From: Luteitalea sp.
GTDB taxonomy: Bacteria; Acidobacteriota; Vicinamibacteria; Vicinamibacterales; Vicinamibacteraceae
DNA: 64,000 bases
Direction: 5' to 3'
Assembly: GCA_009377495.1 (NCBI GenBank)
Contig: WHTZ01000002.1
Location: 152,284-216,283, forward strand
Below, piece after piece: positions 44,320-53,635 of the stretch. A program made the translations under genes and the position numbers. Position 1 is the stretch's first letter, and each line of letters opens with the position of its first letter. Below the pieces are notes generated by a model. It did no database searches, had not been told where the DNA came from, and saw only the letters and a program-made list of their open reading frames with translations.

Positions 44320-44613
44320 CTAGCTTCTGGAGCTGGGCCGCTTGCCCCACACCTTGAGCACGGTGATCTGGCCGGCGCGGCCCACCAGCTCGTCGGTGCC
44401 GACCGTAAACAGCGCGCTGCCGCGGCGGAGGATGAACGTCTCGGGGTACGGATGCTTGTGCAGCCGCGGCCCTGCGCCGGCGCGATCGGTGCTCTCGAGG
44501 ATTATCGAAACGCCGGCGCCATAGGGCTTGCCTTGCCAGTTGTCGGTCCAGTTTTCGCCGTCTGTCCGGCCGTCGCTGCGGTCGATCACGCGCGCGAGCT
44601 GGGATGCTGTCAT
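44320..44613 (-). CDS. Cupin-domain protein, C-terminus altered
   Basis: 97 aa. Cupin motif 1 is present (GPRLHKHPYPETFILRRGSALF, two His and one Glu ligands). After GRAGQITV the sequence leaves the fold (KVWGKRPSSRS, stop), so motif 2 with the last His is missing. Probably 3'-truncated or frameshifted. Downstream of the oxidoreductase and on the same strand, so likely part of the ECF41 module. Confidence 0.7.
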   Translation of the reverse strand: MTASQLARVIDRSDGRTDGENWTDNWQGKPYGAGVSIILESTDRAGAGPRLHKHPYPETFILRRGSALFTVGTDELVGRAGQITVLKVWGKRPSSRS

Positions 44614-44698
44614 CCGTGCCTCCTTTGGCCGGTTTGCTGCCGCATCAAGCTAAGCCGGCGCCGGTCACATTTCGATCACCGGCGCCGGCTCAGGTTTA

Positions 44699-45466
44699 TC
44701 AGCTCGGGAATTCCGTTTCGAGCCATTCGGCGTAGGTCGGTCCGGCTAGGATCGCGCCGGCGTTCGGCAGCAACGCGCCGGTTGCGGCCAGCCGCTGATC
44801 CGGATCGTCGGCACTCACTTCCTCGATCTTTGCCGGGTACCCGCGATTGGCGGCCAGCGCAGTGGCGACGTCGGCGAGGGTTTCTGCTTGCGGACCGGCG
44901 ATTTCCACCCACGGTTTGTCGAGCGGCTGCTCGTCGACCGCGAGGTCGGCGAGTACCTCGGCCACCGCACGGGCTTCGACGGGTTGGGTCCGCATCTTTG
45001 GCAGATAGGCGACATCACCCTGCGTGCACCACTCGATGACGATTCCGAGGAACTCGTGAAATTGCGCGGCACGCAGGATCTTGATCGGTACCGACCCGGC
45101 GCGGTGTACCCGTTCCTGCTCGATCTTGGCGGCGTAATAACCCCCGGCAAAATTGTCGATCCCGATGATCGAAACCACGACGATCTGCCGAACGCCGGCC
45201 CGCGCGCCTTCGCGCTGTAGATTCTCGGCCGATGCGGTGAAAAATTCAGTGGCCTCGGCCTGGTCAGGTGTCGGATTACTGGCCGCGTCGACGATGACGT
45301 CCACGCCCACGAGCGCCGCGGCGAGACCCTCGCCGGTGACGACGTCGACGCCCTGGGAGCGCGATATCTTCACTACGTCGTATCCGCGTTTGGTTAAGAT
45401 GTCGACGGTCTGCTTGCCGACCCGGCCGGTCGCCCCGACAACCGCGATTTTCTTAGGTGCTGGCAT
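44699..45466 (-). CDS. NmrA/atypical SDR NAD(P)-binding oxidoreductase
   Basis: 255 aa from ATG 45466, which has GGAGG at the right distance (an ATG 12 bases earlier lacks one). Rossmann start KKIAVVGATGRVGKQTVDIL. No classical YxxxK pair, as in atypical SDRs. Divergent from an ECF41 sigma factor; ECF41 genes are known to sit next to carboxymuconolactone decarboxylases, oxidoreductases or epimerases, which they control. Sequence style is reminiscent of actinobacteria. Confidence 0.88.
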   Translation of the reverse strand: MPAPKKIAVVGATGRVGKQTVDILTKRGYDVVKISRSQGVDVVTGEGLAAALVGVDVIVDAASNPTPDQAEATEFFTASAENLQREGARAGVRQIVVVSIIGIDNFAGGYYAAKIEQERVHRAGSVPIKILRAAQFHEFLGIVIEWCTQGDVAYLPKMRTQPVEARAVAEVLADLAVDEQPLDKPWVEIAGPQAETLADVATALAANRGYPAKIEEVSADDPDQRLAATGALLPNAGAILAGPTYAEWLETEFPS

Positions 45467-45503
45467 TGCTTCCTCCATGTCGTGAAGTGACGTCCACTGG
45501 GTT

Positions 45504-45530
45504 GACCCGCGCCGCCGGAGGAATGTGACA
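45504..45530 (-). promoter_or_regulatory. ECF41-type promoter of the oxidoreductase gene
   Basis: On the minus strand TGTCACA (45530-45524), 16-bp spacer, GGTC (45507-45504). Known ECF41 promoters carry TGTCACA and CGTC. It overlaps the Shine-Dalgarno region of the sigma gene on the other strand, so the two genes could interfere. Confidence 0.55.
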
Positions 45531-45531
45531 C

Positions 45532-46392
45532 GTGACCGCTGACACGTTGGCGTTCGAGGAACACCGGCCGCATCTCAAAGCGGTCGCGTACCGCATGCTG
45601 GGCTCGCTGACCGAAGCCGACGACGCCATTCAAGAAACCTGGATTCGGTTCAGCCGCACTGATACCCGCGAGGTCGACAACCTGCGTGGCTGGCTCACCA
45701 CGGTTGTCACGCGGGTGTGCCTGAATATGTTGCGGTCACGAACGACGCGGCGGGAGGAACCGCTCGACGCGCACGTACCCGACCCCGTGATCACGCTGGA
45801 GAGCGACGACAACCCGGAACGCCAGGCGTTGATGACCGACTCCGTTGGGCTGGCCTTGCAGGTCGTGCTGGACAGCCTGCCGCCCGCCGAGCGAGTGGCG
45901 TTCCTACTGCATGACATGTTCGGGATGCCGTTCGACGAGATCGCACCTTTGCTGGACCGCTCGCCGACGGCTACCCGGCAGCTCGCCAGCCGGGCTCGGC
46001 GGCGGGTGCGGACCGCGCCAACGCCGGACCGCGACTTGGCGCGGCAACGTGAGGTCGTGAATGCGTTCTTTGCCGCGGCCCGCGGCGACGACTTCAACGA
46101 GCTGGTTGCGGTCTTGCATCCGGACGTGGTGCTGCGGGACGACGCAGGTGCGGGAGTGGCAGCCACGGCCACCGTGCAGGGAGCGGAGGCTGTCGCTGGG
46201 CGGGCGCTCATGTTCTCCGACCCGCGGCGGGTGTTGGTACCGGTGTTGGTCAACGGCGCGGCCGGTGTGGTCGTGACCCTGAATGGGCAGCCGACCGCGG
46301 TTATGGCATTCACGGTTACCGACGGCCAAATCACGGCCATCAATGCTTTGACCGACCGCGAACGCCTGACCCACCTCGATCTCGGCGTCTAG
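45532..46392 (+). CDS. ECF41-type sigma factor with SnoaL-like C-terminal domain
   Basis: 286 aa from GTG 45532, with GGAGGA upstream. Sigma2 (AVAYRMLGSLTEADDAIQETWIRF), sigma4 (SLPPAERVAFLLHDMFGMPFDEIAPLL), then a SnoaL/NTF2-like domain ending in DGQITAINALTDRERL, where ECF41 has its NPDKL-type box. ECF41 factors lack an anti-sigma factor; the C-terminal domain does that job. Confidence 0.93.
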   Translation: MTADTLAFEEHRPHLKAVAYRMLGSLTEADDAIQETWIRFSRTDTREVDNLRGWLTTVVTRVCLNMLRSRTTRREEPLDAHVPDPVITLESDDNPERQALMTDSVGLALQVVLDSLPPAERVAFLLHDMFGMPFDEIAPLLDRSPTATRQLASRARRRVRTAPTPDRDLARQREVVNAFFAAARGDDFNELVAVLHPDVVLRDDAGAGVAATATVQGAEAVAGRALMFSDPRRVLVPVLVNGAAGVVVTLNGQPTAVMAFTVTDGQITAINALTDRERLTHLDLGV

Positions 46393-46859
46393 CAGCTAGG
46401 CATCCCTCGCCCCACCGGGCCCCGCGAGGTATACATCCGCCGCGCCAGATTGCCGGTGTCTTTGGCATTCGCACGATCCGCGTCAACGCGTATTGAACGA
46501 CTTTAGCTGTTGACGCGCACGCCCGACCTTTAGGTCGGGCGCAACGTGAACTTGACGGGTGCGCGTTCGCATTCTAAGGTTGTCTAGACATCCGTACAGT
46601 GAGATGGTAGGGCGCGCTGCTGCCGGCTGGTGGGCGCTGTGTAATGCGGGCGGTGGGCAATGCGGCGGTGGTCCTGAGGGCGTCTGATAACGGACGTTCG
46701 GTCAACCTTCCGCCAAAACCCGCCCCGCCAAAAATCCCACTAATGCCGTCTATCGTCAGATCGTGGTAGATCTCGGCTTGGCCCTCCGCTTCCGTGAGCC
46801 GGCCGATCGAGTTCACGAAGTTCGCCTGGACGCGGTTGAAGTCGTCTGCCGCGGGAATT
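46393..46859. other. Intergenic with REP-like hairpin and gene remnant
   Basis: Hairpin GCCCGACCTTTAGGTCGGGC at 46521-46540, same CCTTTAGG centre as at 11561 and 20396. A minus-strand fragment (DFNRVQANFVNSIGRLTEAEG, about 46720-46860) just after the sialidase stop looks like the tail of a lost protein, possibly a TolC-type efflux channel; weak. Confidence 0.45.
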
Positions 46860-48194
46860 CTACTTGCGGACGGCGTACGCGAGGTCGACGCTGTTGAACC
46901 AGACGCTGCCGGTCCGGTAGTCCGGCTCGCCGGCGCCCCAGACCGCATACAGCCGGCCGGATCCATCGATCGCCACGCCGCCGTAATGGCCGTAGAACGC
47001 CCTGAACCCCGACGGCGACTTGTAGCTCGCGCCATCGCCGCGGTCGGACAGCAGCACGTCGGCGCCAAACGTTCGCGCGCCGTCGGTGGAGCAGCGCGCC
47101 CACACGTCGAGCGCGCCGCGGCGATCGTCGACCCACGCGACACACAGCCGATCGGATCCAGACGTGGCAATCATCGGGAAATCGTGATCGGCGGTGTCCT
47201 GCGATTGCGGACGCGGCGCCGCGCTCACGGTCTGCGGCGGCGACCACGTGCGGCCCGCATCCGCGCTCGATTTCAGGAACAGTCCGTACGGCTGGCGTGG
47301 GCCGTCGCCTTCTATGTACGTCACGAACGCGCGGTTGCGGCCGTCGACCGCGAGCATCACACCCGGAGTTTTCACGCGGCACTTCGGATCGTGCGCACAG
47401 TCGTTCACGAAGCGCGGCGAACTGCCCATGTCGAAGTCGTCCCACGTGACGCCGCGATCCTGCGAGCGGAAGACGTGCAGCTGCACCGGCGTCTGCTTGC
47501 CGTTTGCGATATCGGAGTCTGACATCGAGGGCACGGCGAACCAGACACTGCCGTCCGGCGCAACCGCGAGCGCCATCGGCCAGAAATGACGGCCTTTACT
47601 CTGACGGATGACACGCGGTGCTTCCCACGTCCGGCCGCCATCATGCGACGCGGCGAGACGCGGCCCCGGAGACGATTCGTAGACGATGTAGAGATGCCGG
47701 CCGTCGCGGGAGATAGCGAGCTCCGGTTTGTCGTTGACGTGCTCGGCCGTCACCGTCTCCACCGAGAACGTGCGGCCGCCATCGCGGGAGCGCGCGAGTC
47801 GCAGACGCCTGGAGCGGTTCCGCGCGTCCGTGTCCTCGTCCATATAACTGATGTAGATCGTGCCGTTCGCGTCGATGGCAATGCGCTGGTCGAAATGCCA
47901 GTGGCCTTCGGGGCTCACCGGCAGCGGCCCCGTAAAGGTCTTTCCACGATCGTCAGAGCGCCAGATGACTTGTCGCTGATCGAAGTCATTCGATCCCGGG
48001 GGAGCATTGCGCTTTCCCGCGACGACGAAGATCGCTCCGCTCGGCGCGACGGCGAGCGCCGGCTCCCAGCAATCGACCGAATCCGGCAGCATCTGCTCGT
48101 GGCTGGGTGAAAGACGCCAATCGTCGCTCGCCGCGACGACTGTGATGGCCAGGAGCACGGTCGCGGCAATCACGCGCGTAGCTGATGTCGTCAT
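46860..48194 (-). CDS. Secreted sialidase-like beta-propeller protein
   Basis: 444 aa from ATG 48194. Signal peptide (residues 5-22). At least six Asp boxes (SDDRGKTF, SRDGGRTF, SHDGGRTW, SQDRGVTW, SADAGRTW, STDGARTF) define a BNR/sialidase propeller. The catalytic Arg triad cannot be assigned by eye, so hydrolase activity is uncertain. Starts 42 bp after the permease stop; same transcription unit. Confidence 0.8.
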   Translation of the reverse strand: MTTSATRVIAATVLLAITVVAASDDWRLSPSHEQMLPDSVDCWEPALAVAPSGAIFVVAGKRNAPPGSNDFDQRQVIWRSDDRGKTFTGPLPVSPEGHWHFDQRIAIDANGTIYISYMDEDTDARNRSRRLRLARSRDGGRTFSVETVTAEHVNDKPELAISRDGRHLYIVYESSPGPRLAASHDGGRTWEAPRVIRQSKGRHFWPMALAVAPDGSVWFAVPSMSDSDIANGKQTPVQLHVFRSQDRGVTWDDFDMGSSPRFVNDCAHDPKCRVKTPGVMLAVDGRNRAFVTYIEGDGPRQPYGLFLKSSADAGRTWSPPQTVSAAPRPQSQDTADHDFPMIATSGSDRLCVAWVDDRRGALDVWARCSTDGARTFGADVLLSDRGDGASYKSPSGFRAFYGHYGGVAIDGSGRLYAVWGAGEPDYRTGSVWFNSVDLAYAVRK

Positions 48195-48235
48195 ACGCGT
48201 CGTCCCCGCCACGTCAGCGTCCTTGTCCCCACGCA

Positions 48236-50931
48236 CTATTCGCCTCGGAGCGCGATCATTGGATCAACGCGCGCTGCCCTTGACGCGGGCACGGAGCAGG
48301 CGAGAATCGCCATCGCGATCAGGGATGCCCCAGCCGCCGCGAGCGTGAGCGGATCCTGAGGTGCCACGCCGAAGAGCAATGTCTTGACGACCCGCACGCT
48401 GGCGAGCGCGGCGACGACACCGACGGTGAGACCAATCAGCGTGACCGTGAGGCCGTCGCGGACCACGTCCCGTACGACGCGGCGGCGGTCGGCACCGAGG
48501 GCCATACGGATGCCAATCTCCCGACGCCGTTGGGCCACGGTGTATGACATCAATCCGAAGAGACCAACTCCCGCAAGGAGGAGCACGAGCGAGCCGAAGA
48601 AGCTCGACATCAGCGCCGTCAGTCGTTCGCGCAGCAGCGACCGGTCCGTGATGTACTGAAGCGTGACCACGTCGCCGACCCGTTCACGCCCCAGGCTCTC
48701 CACCGCATCTTTCAACGCGGTGACGGAAAGGTTGTCGCCGCGAATCACCAGGCACTTGTAGCTGGCCTCCTCATCCTGAAGGGCTGGCGTATAGGCGGCG
48801 AAGACATCGGGGCTCTTGAGATCGTACAGCCGCGCGTCAGCGACCACGCCAATGACTTCGACACTGTCGCGCGACGGATCGAGGCCAACGCGGACGCGCT
48901 GCCCAAGCGGATCAGCGTTCCCAAACAACCGGCGAGCGAGGCTCTGACTGAGAATCGTCACACGTCGGGCCCGCGAGTGGTCACGCCAGTCGAAGTCGCG
49001 TCCCTTGACAACCGGAATGCCAACGGCCGCGAAAAATCCTGGCGCCACGGGGCTTCGCGTGACCTGGACGCCCGCCGCTTCCTGTGTCTCGCCGAATCGG
49101 ACGACAGCCTCGGGGATCCCGCCGCCCGTGCCGGGTTTCCCGAGTGAGGCACTGGCTCGCCTGACCCTCGGCAACGCCTCGATACGCTGCAGGACTTGCG
49201 GGTAGTAGGTGTCGTTGTCAATGCCATCGTAGGCGCCCGGGTGTGCGGCTTCGGGGTATGCGACGAAGACGGAGTCACTCCTTTCGATACCGGTCTTCAG
49301 CGCTCGGAGCTCCGTGAGGCTACGGACAAGTACACCCGCCATGGTCAGCAGGACGAGTGAGAGCGCCAGTTGAGTCGCGACAAGGATTCTACCGGCGCGT
49401 CCGCTGACACTGAAGGTCCGCCCTTCGGTCTGTAGCGCCGCGGTTGCAGTCCCTCGCGTGCTTCGCCATGCGGGTAACGCGCTGCAAAGGATCCCCGCCG
49501 CGACAGCAACGACCATCGTGACGGCGAGCACATTCATGTCCGGTCTGCCGTCGAACACCACCGGCACGAGATAATCTTCGAACACGACGCGCGTGATTTC
49601 GGCGCATGCCCAGTAGGAGAGCAGGACACCACAGACTGCACCGGCCAGCGACAACAGCACGCCTTCGGTGACGAGCTGCCGCGCCACACGCCATCTGCTT
49701 GCACCAAGCGCCAGACGCACTCCAATTTCGTGGCGCCTCACGCTTCCCCGTGACAACAGCAGGCTCGCCACGTTCGTGCATGCGATGAACAGGACGAGGC
49801 TCGCGATGCCCAAGAGGATGGTAAGCGGTTGGACATATCGCTCCCTCAGCGACGTCTCGTCTCCCTTCGATGCGGAGGTCACGTCCAACCCGATTGAGAG
49901 AAAATCGTTGCGCCGCGCCCCCGTATAGACCGGCGGAAGAACCGCTTCCCGGACCCGGGCCAGACAGCCGACAACTGTGCGCGGGCTTGTTCGACCGTAA
50001 CTCCGGGTTTCAGCCGGCCGATTACACGCACCGAGCGCGATGCGCTCGTGGCGAGTGTCGACGCGCTCTTCCCCGAGAGGAGTGGCGTTGCCGCGAGTGG
50101 AATCGTGATATCAGGTGCGGTTACCAGTGCGAATCCCGTAAAGCCGGCAGGTGCGACCCCAATCACTGTGAAGGGCTTGCCTTCGACCTCTATCGACCGT
50201 CCGACGACCGACACATCCCCGCGGTAATGCCGTTGCCAGAATCCGTAGCCCAGCACAGCCACCGGTTGAGCGCCTGGTGGATCGACGCTCATGTCGCCAT
50301 CACCAAGAAGTCGCCCCGCCACGGGTCGTACACCTAATTCATCGTAGAGGTTGCCGGTTGCGGCCCAGAGAAGTCCTTTCATGACGGTTCCGCTGTCGTT
50401 CACGGTCACGACGGTATTGCCCGACGCACCGATGACCGATGTGAACACCGTCTGTTGCGCCGACAATTCGCGGAACATCGGGAACGTCAGGTTCGACGCT
50501 CCCTGCAGGGTCACCATCGAGACTTGCACCAGACTGCCGGGATCGCGGACCGGGAGATCGCGCAGGGCGAGAGCATTCAGCAGGCTGAAGATGGCGCTGC
50601 TTGCGCCGATCGCGAGGGCGAACGTGAGAATGACGACGAATGCGAATCCTGGAGCCCGGCGATAACTGCGCGCCGCGGAACGAACGTCCTGCCACAGCGC
50701 ATCCAAACTGGGCCAGCCCGCCGTATCGTGATAGGCCTCACGCGTCTGGATGATTCCGCCGAAGCTGCGAAGGGCGGCATTTCGAGCCTCATCGGGCGAC
50801 ATTCCTCGAGCGATGTTCTCGTTCGTTGCCATTTCCAAGTGGACTTCGATTTCGTTCTTCAGCCGGTCGTCCAACCACGGCCTCTGAAACGACGACACCA
50901 CTCGATTGAGCCATCCGCGAAGAGGCATCAT
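48236..50931 (-). pseudogene. FtsX/MacB-type orphan permease (ADOP), one-base frameshift
   Basis: Two overlapping frames make one protein. The first (50931 to about 49960) holds the DRLKNEIEVHLEMATNEN helix, ALRSFGGIIQTREAYHD and the first MacB core. The second continues REAVLPPVYTGARRNDFLSI and carries both FtsX regions (ALGAS, ALGAD). Frame lost at a TGGCCCGGG stretch near 49970, where one extra G would restore AVWARVREAVL. Span 2696 nt is one base short of 899 codons, the exact length of the intact paralogue at 31720. Confidence 0.88.
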
Positions 50932-51274
50932 GCGAGGTCCTCTGTCGGATCGATGAACCGCGCAACGATCTGCGAGGTCTTAGACCATTTCTCGGCTTCG
51001 CCCTTCAATTGCTTCCGCCCGGCGCGGCTGATAGCGTAAAAGCGTGCTCGTCGATTGTTGTCTGACGAGCCCCAACTCGAGGTGATCCAGCCCAGTTGTT
51101 CCAGCTTTAGAAGGGCCGGATACAGCGTACCTTGGTTCAGCGCGAACTGGTGCTCGCTAATCTGCTCGATCCGCGCGCGATGCCGTACCCGTGCAGCGGA
51201 CCAAGGGCGTCGAGCGTTCGCAAGACCATCAACGCGAGGGAGCCGTGCAGGACGTCGAAACGGTCGGCAGGCAT
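50928..51274 (-). pseudogene. PadR-family regulator, one-base frameshift
   Basis: Starts FDVLHGSLALMVLRTLDALG and PLHGYGIAR in one frame and goes on with IEQISEHQFALNQGTLYPAL and RARFYAISRAGRKQL in the next. One missing base in a GCGCGC run near 51180 explains it (347 nt, 348 expected). Overlaps the permease start by ATGA. Confidence 0.85.
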
Positions 51275-51311
51275 GAACGACGAGACTCCTTCTTCTGTTG
51301 ATTCCAAACAG

Positions 51312-51340
51312 AAGATACGCCGATCCATGTTGGTCGTCAA
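51312..51340 (-). promoter_or_regulatory. Promoter of the padR-permease-sialidase unit
   Basis: Minus strand TTGACG (51340-51335), 17 bp, TATCTT (51317-51312). Predicted start about 30 nt before the padR ATG (51274). Close to sigma-70 consensus. Confidence 0.65.
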
Positions 51341-51557
51341 TAGGTCTGTTTTCGGGGGCTGCACGACGGAACGGACGGCTCCACCGAGTGAACCGTGCCG
51401 ACACAGGTCATCACTTCGACGTCGGTGACCAACGTTTCGCGGTTTCGACAACCGAATCGGCTGACATTCGGAAGAACCTCAGTGGGCGCTTCGGCGCCCT
51501 TTCATACGTACGGACGGGCTTTGCCCCCGCTTCGGGTACCCTCACGAGACATGACCA

Positions 51558-51734
51558 GTGATCGCACACATCGAGACCGGACGGACACGAAACCTCGAGC
51601 TGCGGACGCTTGTCAAGATCGCGGCGGCGCTGGACGGCGAAGTCGAGATCCACGTCCACCGCCGGCGTGTGGGGCGCCGCACGCAGCGCCGTGTCGCCCG
51701 CCGATCCCAGCGGGCGACCGGCGCGGCACGCTGA
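51558..51734 (+). pseudogene. C-terminal remnant of an XRE antitoxin
   Basis: 58 codons: VIAHIETGRTRNLELRTLVK and IAAALDGEVEIHVH, the second half of an XRE/HigA-like domain that ends in a Lys/Arg tail. The recognition helix part is missing. Lies 165 bp from att3. Confidence 0.6.
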
Positions 51735-51900
51735 GAGCCACAAGAACCGCTCCGGGCGTTAGCGATACTTTTGGCGGTACCTTCTCGTGGACACTTGAAG
51801 AAACTTGAAGAAAAACGTGGACGTTTGAAAAACCGTCCGAGGCCGGCCATAAAGGTCAACTATCGCGCAATCAACTACTTAGGTTTTTGCGAGCAGGGGC

Positions 51901-51945
51901 TTCGTAATCAGCAGGTCATCGGTTCGAGTCCGATCGCCGGCTCCA
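51901..51945 (+). repeat. att site 3 (right end of GI-2)
   Basis: 45 bp identical to the tRNA-Thr 3' end, again without a tRNA 5' half. The bases to the right (GAtttcctcGAAAAAC) resemble those right of att2 more than those right of the tRNA. Confidence 0.92.
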
Positions 51946-52171
51946 GATTTCCTCGAAAAACACGCACAATACCTAAGTAACTGCGCGGGGCGCCCACCGC
52001 GGGAAGCAGACGAGGAGCACGCGGGAACGCGCTAGGTAACTGGGAGCAGCAGTTCGCTCCACGCCTTCAAGCTCATCGCGCGACGCGGCCCGCCAATCCA
52101 TCCCACGTAACGTGATAATTCCAGTGCAGATTGCCCGCTCGCAGGGGACAAATCTGCGCAAGAATCATCTC

Positions 52172-52915
52172 TCATGGCCGGAGTCTTTGCGCCTCTCGAT
52201 TGCCTTTCCATGGCTCGCCCGGCAGGCGCTCGATCAGCTGCACTCTCACTGCCGCGGCCGCCGCGTCCGCGTCCCATTCGTAGCCGGCTGCGAGCAAGTG
52301 GCTGATGTCGGCCATGAAATCGGAATCGTGCAGTTTCCTGGAGAAGTTCTCGTCGAACAACGCTCGCGTGACGTTATGGCCTTCATGGTCCATGTATTTC
52401 AAGAACGCCGCGACAATGCGATCCGGATCAAGGTTGGGAGCTTTGAGCGCAATTGCTAGATCGAAGAGATCCCGGCCCTGCCTGCGTTGATACAGCGCCC
52501 GCAATTTAGTGGCGAGCAGTTCTTCAAGCTCGTACGTATGGATGTTGGAGGAGCCCTCGAACCAGCGCGATGACACGCGGAACGGAATCTCCTTGAAGCC
52601 GTACACGGCAAAATGCTCACGCGTGTTGGTTTCGACCTTCAGTCGCAGCGCGATGGGCGGCATGTCTTCAGAGTTGATCCGGTACACAAATGTGACGCGG
52701 CCCTCGGTCTGTTTCCAGCGTGGTTTGCCTAGCCAGAGGTCGAGGGTCTTCCGCAACTCGTCCATCATGGGGCCAGCGGGTGCCGTCTCCGTCTGGACGA
52801 GATCGATGTCTTCCGAGTAGCGCGCCCCGGGCAGATGAAGCTTGTACAGTGCCGTGCCGCCACGGAAGGCGAGCGCGTCGTGCAGAACGGGATTGGAAAA
52901 GATCTCGACGAGCGC
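52172..52915 (-). pseudogene. abiEii toxin, 5' end deleted
   Basis: Nucleotidyltransferase motif FRGGTALYKLHL and the DxD-type SEDIDLVQTE are present, as is the rest of the domain to RLRP at 52172. The first 40 or so codons are missing; the frame starts at ALVEIFSNPVL, where it joins the abiEi fragment. There is a frame change at the junction, so no fused protein is made. Confidence 0.78.
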
Positions 52916-53225
52916 CGTGGTACTGGGCCGCCGTCAGAAGATCCGCATAGTAGGGCGACCGCAGCGATTTCATCAGCGCCGGAATGAACTGGTCAGCGGG
53001 CAGACATCCGAGGGACCGGTATTCTAGCGGCACGAGGACATGGAATCCCCGCGCAGGTGACACGATGCGTTTCTGACGCGCCAGCCGATTCAGCGCGACC
53101 TTTAGCGCCGCGTGAGAAATGCCCAAGGCGGACCGTGCCTCGGCCGTCGTGAAGGCATAGCGGCTGGACGCAGCCAGATTGTCGAGATACTGCCGCACGT
53201 TTGGCTGAGCCGTCGCCGATTTCAT
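52916..53225 (-). pseudogene. abiEi antitoxin, N-terminal third only
   Basis: About 103 codons from ATG 53225: winged helix (YAFTTAEARSALGISHAALK, GFHVLVPLEYRSLG) and DQFIPALMKSLRSPYYADLL, ending at AAQYHG. A deletion fused it to abiEii. Paralogue of the intact abiEi at 41150. Confidence 0.8.
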
Positions 53226-53227
53226 AT

Positions 53228-53259
53228 GCATAAGGTAACAGTTTTGTGTTACCTTATGC
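53228..53259 (-). promoter_or_regulatory. AbiEi operator, perfect inverted repeat
   Basis: Arms GCATAAGGTAACA and TGTTACCTTATGC (13 bp) around a 6-base centre. It covers the spurious upstream ATG and lies three bases before the abiEi start. The operator is perfect although the genes are broken, which suggests recent decay. Confidence 0.75.
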
Positions 53260-53301
53260 GAACAGAATCTGGCCTAGCCGCCTCCGTTTCGGGCTATCAG
53301 C

Positions 53302-53538
53302 TCAACCGCTTCCACCGATAATTGCGTCGACCTGGTATTCGAAGACTTCGTGGAGCGGTGTGTCGAAGGCCTGGGCGATCTGGAACGCGAGCTCGAGGCT
53401 CGGGGAGTACTTCGCGCCTTCGATGGCGACGACGGTTTGGCGAGAGACGCCGATTCTGTCCGCGAGCGCTTGCTGCGTCATCTCGCCGTGCTCAAAGCGC
53501 AGCCGCCGAATATTGTTGGTGATGCGGGTCCTTTTCAT
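53302..53538 (-). CDS. XRE-family regulator
   Basis: 78 aa from ATG 53538, the small YozG/Cro-like type: RITNNIRRLRFEHGEMTQQA, IGVSRQTVVAIEGAKYSPSL. The partner is the membrane protein encoded just upstream; such HTH plus small membrane protein pairs are common. Confidence 0.9.
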   Translation of the reverse strand: MKRTRITNNIRRLRFEHGEMTQQALADRIGVSRQTVVAIEGAKYSPSLELAFQIAQAFDTPLHEVFEYQVDAIIGGSG

Positions 53539-53635
53539 GATGCAACGGCAGCCCATGAAGGGGCGGAGCAGAGCAGCGCGAACTGGCGCAAGGGCGACAC
53601 TGCGGCACGCGCGAAGACTTCCGGATGGCGACGCG

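Larger units (their letters stand above)
37662..51945 (+). mobile_element. Genomic island GI-2, 14.3 kb, no integrase
   Basis: Bounded by att2 and att3. No recombinase gene inside, so it either lost its own or depends on the GI-1 integrase. Cargo: integron-like cassette array, abiEi with abiEii fragment, RHH/Fic pair, ECF41 module, sialidase and a PadR/permease pair. Confidence 0.8.

Noticed and set aside
43813..45039. 408-codon plus-strand frame across the RHH and oxidoreductase region
   Set aside because: Spans several well-supported minus-strand genes and an intergenic region; Arg/Ala-rich with no motif.
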